55,699 nucleotides of DNA from Gammaproteobacteria bacterium (lineage in GTDB: Bacteria; Pseudomonadota; Gammaproteobacteria; Steroidobacterales; Steroidobacteraceae): positions 1-55,699 of the forward strand of contig JAGWMP010000002.1 of the NCBI GenBank assembly GCA_028871705.1, written 5' to 3'. Below the pieces are notes generated by a model, which was not told the origin of the DNA, searched no databases, and saw only the letters and a program-made list of their open reading frames with translations. The translations under genes were made by a program, and so were the position numbers. Positions 50,492 through 55,699 of this stretch are shown here, one piece after another (position 1 is the stretch's first letter; every line of letters starts with the position of its first letter).

Positions 50492-51145
50492 GTGGCACAG
50501 CTCACGCTCGCCATCGGCAACAAGAACTATTCCTCGTGGTCGCTGCGCGCCTGGATCGCGCTCAGGCACCTCGGGGTCGAGTTCGACGAGGTGCTGATCG
50601 CGCTCGACCAGCCCGACACCCACGAGCGCATGGACGCGTTCGGACCGAGCGGCCGGGTGCCGGTGCTGCGCGCCGGGGACCTCGCCATCTGGGACTCGCT
50701 GGCGATCTGCGAGTACGCCGCCGAGCTCACCGGCCGCGGCTGGCCGCGCGAGCGCGCGGCGCGCGCCGTGGCGCGCTCGGTTGCCGCGGAAATGCACTCG
50801 GGATTCCAGACGCTGCGCACGCTGTGGCCCATGAACGCCCGGGCCCGCAACCGCCGCACCGCGACCCCGGCGGCCCTCGCCGCCGACGTCGAGCGGATCG
50901 ATGAGCTCTGGAACGACTGCCGGCGCCGCTTCGGCGGCGGGGGACCGTGGCTCTTCGGTGCCGAGTACGGCATCGCGGACGCGATGTACGCACCGGTCGT
51001 GCTGCGCTTCAACACCTACGGCGCGCGGGTATCCGACACCGCGCGCTGGTACATGGCGGCGGTGCTCGAGGACGGCGCACTGCAGGAGTGGATCCAGGGC
51101 GCGCGCGCCGAGCCCTGGACGATCGCCAGCGACGAAGTCGGCTGA
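50492..51145 (+). CDS. Glutathione S-transferase family protein
   Basis: LTLAIGNKNYSSWSLRAWIALRHLGVEFDEV, GPSGRVPVLRAGDLAIWDSLAICEY. Confidence 0.92.
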   Translation: MAQLTLAIGNKNYSSWSLRAWIALRHLGVEFDEVLIALDQPDTHERMDAFGPSGRVPVLRAGDLAIWDSLAICEYAAELTGRGWPRERAARAVARSVAAEMHSGFQTLRTLWPMNARARNRRTATPAALAADVERIDELWNDCRRRFGGGGPWLFGAEYGIADAMYAPVVLRFNTYGARVSDTARWYMAAVLEDGALQEWIQGARAEPWTIASDEVG

Positions 51146-51158
51146 AGGGATCCATCGC

Positions 51159-53246
51159 ATGCGTCCCCGCGTGTCCCCGCTGCCCCCGTTCGTGTGCCTG
51201 CTCGTGCTGGGGTGCGCGCCGCTCGCGCACGCCGCCCCGTTCACGCCCGAGGACCTCGTGGTCCTCAAACGCGTGAGCGATCCGGAGCTCTCCCCCGACG
51301 GCCGCTACCTCGTCTTCGTCGAGCGCGAGACCGATCTCGCGGCCGACAAGGGCCACACCAGCCTCTGGCTGCTCGACCCGCGTCCCGGCGCCACGCCGGC
51401 GCGCCTCACCGACGGCAAGGTCAACGACTCGAGCCCGCACTGGTCGACCGACTCGCGCACGCTCTACTTCCTTTCCGACCGCGGCGGCAGCTCGCAGCTG
51501 TGGCGGCTGTCGCTCACGGACGGCGGCATTCAGCGCATCAGCGACTACCCGCTCGAGGTCGGCTCATTCAAGGTATCGCCCCGGGGCGAGGTGCTCGCCC
51601 TCTCCCTGGCGGTCTTCCCGGACTGCCCCGACCTCGCCTGCACGCGGGCGCGCCTCGACGCGCAGGCAAAGGACCCGGCGAGCGGCCGCCTCTACGACCG
51701 CCTGTTCGTACGCCACTGGGATACCTGGAGCGACGGCACGCGCTCGCACCTTTTCACGGCACGGCTCGGGGCGGATGGCCATGTGGGCGTGCCCGTCGAC
51801 GTGTCGAAGGGGTTCGACGCGGACATTCCCGGCAAGCCCTTCGGCGGCGACGAGGACTACGCCTTCAGCCCGGACGGGGCGACCCTGGTGTTCTCGGCGC
51901 GCATTGCCGGGCGCACCGAGCCCTGGTCGACCAACTTCGATCTCTACCAGGCGCCCGCCGACGGCTCCACCGCCGCGGTCGACCTCACGGCCGGCAATCC
52001 CGCCTGGGATGCGCAGCCGGTGTTCCTGCCGAACGGCGACCTCGCCTGGCTCGCACAGGACCGGCCGGGTTTCGAGTCCGATCGCTTTCACGTGATGCTG
52101 CGCAGCGCGCGAACCGGCACCGCGCGCGCCCTCACCGCCTCCTGGGACCGCTCGGTCGCGCGCCTCGGCGCGATGCCCGATGGGCGCCACCTGCTCGCGA
52201 GCGTCGAGGAGCGCGGCCAGCGCGCGCTGTACTCGATCGACGTCGCGACGGGCAAGCCCGTGAAGCTCATCGGCGAGGGCGAGGTGGCCGGCTACAGTGC
52301 CGGGCGCGCGACGATCGTCGTGAGCCTCGCGAGCCTCGCCGGCCCCGCTGACCTGTACGCGCTGCCGGCGCGCGGCGGCGTCTTGAAGCGCCTCACCGAC
52401 GTCAACCACGAGCTGCTGGCGGCGCGCAGCCTCACCGGCTTCGAGCAGTTCAGCTTCAAGGGCTGGAACGACGAGACGGTGTACGGCTACGTGATGAAGC
52501 CCTACGGCTATGAGCCGGGCAAGCGTTTCCCGGTGGCCTTCATCGTGCACGGCGGCCCGCAGGGCAGCATGGGCAACGAGTGGCACTACCGCTGGAACAT
52601 GCCGGTATTCGCCGGCCACGGCTACGGCGTGGTGAGCATCGACTTTCACGGCTCCACCGGCTACGGCCAGGCATTCACCGATTCCATCAGCCGCGACTGG
52701 GGCGGCAAGCCCCTCGTCGACCTCGAGAAGGGCCTCGCCGCCGCTCTCGAGCGCTACCCGTGGCTCGACGGCACGCGGGCGTGTGCGCTCGGCGCCTCCT
52801 ACGGCGGCTTCATGATGAACTGGATCGAGGGCAACTGGCCCGACCGCTTCCGCTGCATCGTGACCCACGATGGGGTGTTCGATCAGCGCATGATGTATTA
52901 CTCAACCGAGGAGCTCTGGTTCCCCGAGTGGGAGATGGGCGGCACGTACTACAACGCGCCGGAGCTCTACGAGAAATTCAACCCGGCGGGCTTCGTGGCC
53001 CGCTGGCGCACGCCGATGCTCGTCATCCACGGCGAGCAGGACTTCCGCATCCCCTACTCCCAGGGACTCGGCGCATTCACCGCCCTGCAACGCCGCGGGA
53101 TCGAAAGCCGCTTACTGGTCTTCCCCAACGAGAATCACTGGGTGCGCAAGCCCGCCGACAGCCTGCAGTGGCACCACGAAGTCTTCAAGTGGCTCGATGC
53201 GCATCTGCAGGACCCACCTCACCAGCCGAGCACTCCGTCGAAATGA
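51159..53246 (+). CDS. S9-family peptidase (prolyl oligopeptidase-like), apparently active
   Basis: Signal peptide; beta-propeller; GASYGGFMMNW, HGEQDFRIP, NENHW triad motifs. Confidence 0.93.
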   Translation: MRPRVSPLPPFVCLLVLGCAPLAHAAPFTPEDLVVLKRVSDPELSPDGRYLVFVERETDLAADKGHTSLWLLDPRPGATPARLTDGKVNDSSPHWSTDSRTLYFLSDRGGSSQLWRLSLTDGGIQRISDYPLEVGSFKVSPRGEVLALSLAVFPDCPDLACTRARLDAQAKDPASGRLYDRLFVRHWDTWSDGTRSHLFTARLGADGHVGVPVDVSKGFDADIPGKPFGGDEDYAFSPDGATLVFSARIAGRTEPWSTNFDLYQAPADGSTAAVDLTAGNPAWDAQPVFLPNGDLAWLAQDRPGFESDRFHVMLRSARTGTARALTASWDRSVARLGAMPDGRHLLASVEERGQRALYSIDVATGKPVKLIGEGEVAGYSAGRATIVVSLASLAGPADLYALPARGGVLKRLTDVNHELLAARSLTGFEQFSFKGWNDETVYGYVMKPYGYEPGKRFPVAFIVHGGPQGSMGNEWHYRWNMPVFAGHGYGVVSIDFHGSTGYGQAFTDSISRDWGGKPLVDLEKGLAAALERYPWLDGTRACALGASYGGFMMNWIEGNWPDRFRCIVTHDGVFDQRMMYYSTEELWFPEWEMGGTYYNAPELYEKFNPAGFVARWRTPMLVIHGEQDFRIPYSQGLGAFTALQRRGIESRLLVFPNENHWVRKPADSLQWHHEVFKWLDAHLQDPPHQPSTPSK

Positions 53247-53274
53247 AAACGCACGGGCTGGATGCGCACCTGAA

Positions 53275-55176
53275 ATGAGGACGCTGCTCGCACTTGTGGG
53301 CCTGGGGGCGCTCTCGGCCACGCTGGCCGCACCGCCTCCCGCGGCGGAGGTGTTCGCCGCGCTCCCGGAAGCGACTCAACCCGCGATCAGCCCGGATGGC
53401 CACTACCTGGCGTGGTCCGAGCGCAAGGGTGACTCGGTCGGCGTGGTGATCTTCGATCTCGGTACGCGCCAGAATCTGCGCGTCCTCGGCGTCGTCGCCG
53501 GCGACACGCTGGTCTCACTCGGCTGGCAAAGCAACGAGACGCTGCTGATGGAGCTGCAGATCGCGGCCAATCACCCCGGCCCGGGGCGGCAGGTGTTGGC
53601 GCAGAACGTCGCCAGCGGCGAGAGCCGCGAAGTGGTCTCCCGCTTCGAGTACCTGGTCGCAGCGCGCACTACCAAGCCCGACACGGTCATCGTCGCCACG
53701 CAGCCGCCCAACGTCACCACCATCGGAGAGGCCGGCGGTTACACGCACCTCCTGGAGGTCGACGTGCGCACGGGCACCCAGACCTCGCTGCGCGAGGGCG
53801 GTAAGCGCACGATCCGCTGGTTCGTCGACCGCGACGGACACCCCGTGGCGCGCGAGGACTGGGAGTGGCTGCAGAACCAGTACTGTGTCTATGCCATCCC
53901 GGGCAACACCAAGCGCGAGCTGCTGTGTCGCGACGACTCCGACCCGCCCACCATCAGCGGCATGCTGGGCGACGGCAGCGCGCTGGTGGTTCTGGAGGCC
54001 AACGGACACAGCCACGAGGCGGCCTGGGCGCTGCCGCTCGACGGCTCGCACCCGCGCGTACTGGCGGAGCTGCCGGACGCCGACATCACCAGTGTCTTCC
54101 TCGACTCCTATAGCGGCGCGGTGACTGGTGTGCTCGCGAGCGGCCTCGGCAGCTCCATTCGCTGGCTCGACCCTGCCGCCGAGCAACGCTACACCTCGAT
54201 CGCGCGCGCCTTCCCCAATCTGCAAGTGGAGCCCTACGGATGGACCGAGGATGGCAGCAAGACGCTGGCTCGCGTCAGCTCCCCGTCCGCTCCGCCCGTG
54301 TACTACCTGACCGACTTCAAGACCAACAAAGCGGACATCGCCGCCGAGACGTATCCAGGGCTGGCCGGCGCGGCGCTGGGTGAGGTGAAGGAGATCAGCT
54401 ACAAGTCCCGCGACGGGACCGACATCCCGGCCTACCTCGCGACGCCGCCGGGCGCCAAGCCGCCTCTTGCGCTCGTCGTGCTGCCGCACGGCGGTCCCAA
54501 CTCGCGCGACTACCTCGTGTTCAATGCCCTGGTGCAGTTCCTCGCCACCCGCGGCTACGCGGTACTGCGGCCTGAGTTTCGCGGCTCAAGCGGTTTCGGT
54601 GACGCCTACCGCGAGGCCGGCGATCAGCAATGGGGCGGCAGGATGCAGGATGACATCACCGACGGCGTCCGCGCGTTGGTCGCACAGCAGCTCGCCGACC
54701 CGCACCGGGTCTGCATCTTCGGTGACACGCCGTACGGCGGCTACGCGGCGCTGGCGGGTGCGGCGTTCACACCCGAGCTCTACGCGTGTGCGGTGAGCAT
54801 CAACGGCGTCTCGGACTTGCCGGCCTATGTCACCGCGTTGCTGCCGCGCACCGGCACGCCTCTCGCGCACACGGCGTCCTCATCCAGCGCGGCGCGGGTG
54901 GAGAAACGCATCGGCAAGCCGGGCGACCCGATCCTCAAGAGCCGCTCGCCGATCAACGCCGTCGCAAACATCCGCGCGCCCATCCTGATCATGTATACCG
55001 GCAACACCGGGCTGCTCCCTGTGCAAGGAGCTGATATGGCGCGGGCGCTCACCGCGGCGGGCAAGGACGTGACGCTCGACAAACTGCCCGGCGATGCCTG
55101 GGCCAATTCCCGGGTGCGCGCACAGATCTTCAGCGAGGTCGAGCGTTTCCTCGGCCAGCACCTGCAGGCGAACTGA
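53275..55176 (+). CDS. S9-family peptidase-like protein with degenerate catalytic triad
   Basis: Signal peptide; propeller; VVLPHGGPNSRDYLVFNALVQFLATRGYAVLRPEFRGSSGFG; GDTPYGGYAAL in place of GxSYGG. Confidence 0.88.
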   Translation: MRTLLALVGLGALSATLAAPPPAAEVFAALPEATQPAISPDGHYLAWSERKGDSVGVVIFDLGTRQNLRVLGVVAGDTLVSLGWQSNETLLMELQIAANHPGPGRQVLAQNVASGESREVVSRFEYLVAARTTKPDTVIVATQPPNVTTIGEAGGYTHLLEVDVRTGTQTSLREGGKRTIRWFVDRDGHPVAREDWEWLQNQYCVYAIPGNTKRELLCRDDSDPPTISGMLGDGSALVVLEANGHSHEAAWALPLDGSHPRVLAELPDADITSVFLDSYSGAVTGVLASGLGSSIRWLDPAAEQRYTSIARAFPNLQVEPYGWTEDGSKTLARVSSPSAPPVYYLTDFKTNKADIAAETYPGLAGAALGEVKEISYKSRDGTDIPAYLATPPGAKPPLALVVLPHGGPNSRDYLVFNALVQFLATRGYAVLRPEFRGSSGFGDAYREAGDQQWGGRMQDDITDGVRALVAQQLADPHRVCIFGDTPYGGYAALAGAAFTPELYACAVSINGVSDLPAYVTALLPRTGTPLAHTASSSSAARVEKRIGKPGDPILKSRSPINAVANIRAPILIMYTGNTGLLPVQGADMARALTAAGKDVTLDKLPGDAWANSRVRAQIFSEVERFLGQHLQAN

Positions 55177-55699
55177 TCAGCGCCCCTTGCGCACGAACTG
55201 GTAATCCCCGACGGCGAGTGCGCCGGCGCTGAGCTCCATCTGCGCAGCGGCCGGGACGGCCGCGCTGTCGGGACACACCTTCGGGTCGTGCGTGGCGGCG
55301 AAGCCGTTGCCCTTCTTCTTCCAGATGAGCCGGCAGCCTTCCGGCTGCACGTCCTCCATCTGCATGCTGGTGAAGAGGTCCTTGTTGAGGTAGCCGTCGC
55401 GCCAGCGCGTCGGCTCGTTGAGCTCGTAGAGCGTCTGCACCAGGCCGCGCTTCTCGTCGAGCTCGAAGCTCCACATCTTCTGGCCGAGCACACGGCGCGC
55501 ATCGTCGAGCGCCGACTCCTGCGCGTAGTACACGTAGTGACCGAGGCGCGGCGTGTACACGTGCGTGACGACGAGCTGGACCGATTCGTGCGCCGGGTGG
55601 ACGTTGTTGCGCGCATCGAGCTGCGCCTGGGCGCTGTTGTCGTAGCGCCCCGGCAGCATGGTGAGCATCAGCATCAGGTCGGGCTGGGTCAGCCTGTCC
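55177..55699 (-). CDS. CpcT/CpeT (DUF1001)-family protein, 5' truncated by window edge
   Basis: LMLTMLPGRYDNSAQAQLDARNN...HYVYYAQESALDDARRVLGQKMWSF; frame open to window end. Confidence 0.7.
   Translation of the reverse strand, partial: DRLTQPDLMLMLTMLPGRYDNSAQAQLDARNNVHPAHESVQLVVTHVYTPRLGHYVYYAQESALDDARRVLGQKMWSFELDEKRGLVQTLYELNEPTRWRDGYLNKDLFTSMQMEDVQPEGCRLIWKKKGNGFAATHDPKVCPDSAAVPAAAQMELSAGALAVGDYQFVRKGR

Overview
High-GC proteobacterial chromosome segment, probably gammaproteobacterial judging by its dusB-fis and rhlB / trxA-rho gene orders. It is mostly housekeeping genes: dsbD 3' end-tlpA-like, aroQ-accB-accC-prmA-(zinc ribbon/DUF3426)-dusB-fis-purH-purD, trxA-rho divergent from rhlB, an MscS channel, arfB, greB, homospermidine synthase, speA, a UvrD-like helicase and a NUDIX hydrolase. 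I saw no rRNA, tRNA, CRISPR array, IS element or prophage. The stretches most worth a second look are: (i) an orphan contractile-tail/eCIS sheath-like gene (30289-31923) with no tube, baseplate or ATPase partner, next to a LemA/TPM/TPM/L,D-transpeptidase/small-ORF run, with an 18-bp inverted repeat upstream of its start; (ii) a two-gene toxin-antitoxin-like module, small ORF plus MNT-fold nucleotidyltransferase with a repeated charged tail (17122-17998); (iii) a four-gene RND/MMPL + YCF48-like + DUF1329 + DUF1302 envelope cluster; (iv) a tandem pair of S9 peptidases in which the second copy appears to have lost all three catalytic-triad residues; (v) an 18-20 bp perfect palindrome between a 67-aa ORF and greB; (vi) a pair of uncharacterised genes (46961-48251). 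Domain calls come from recalled motifs only; no database search was run.
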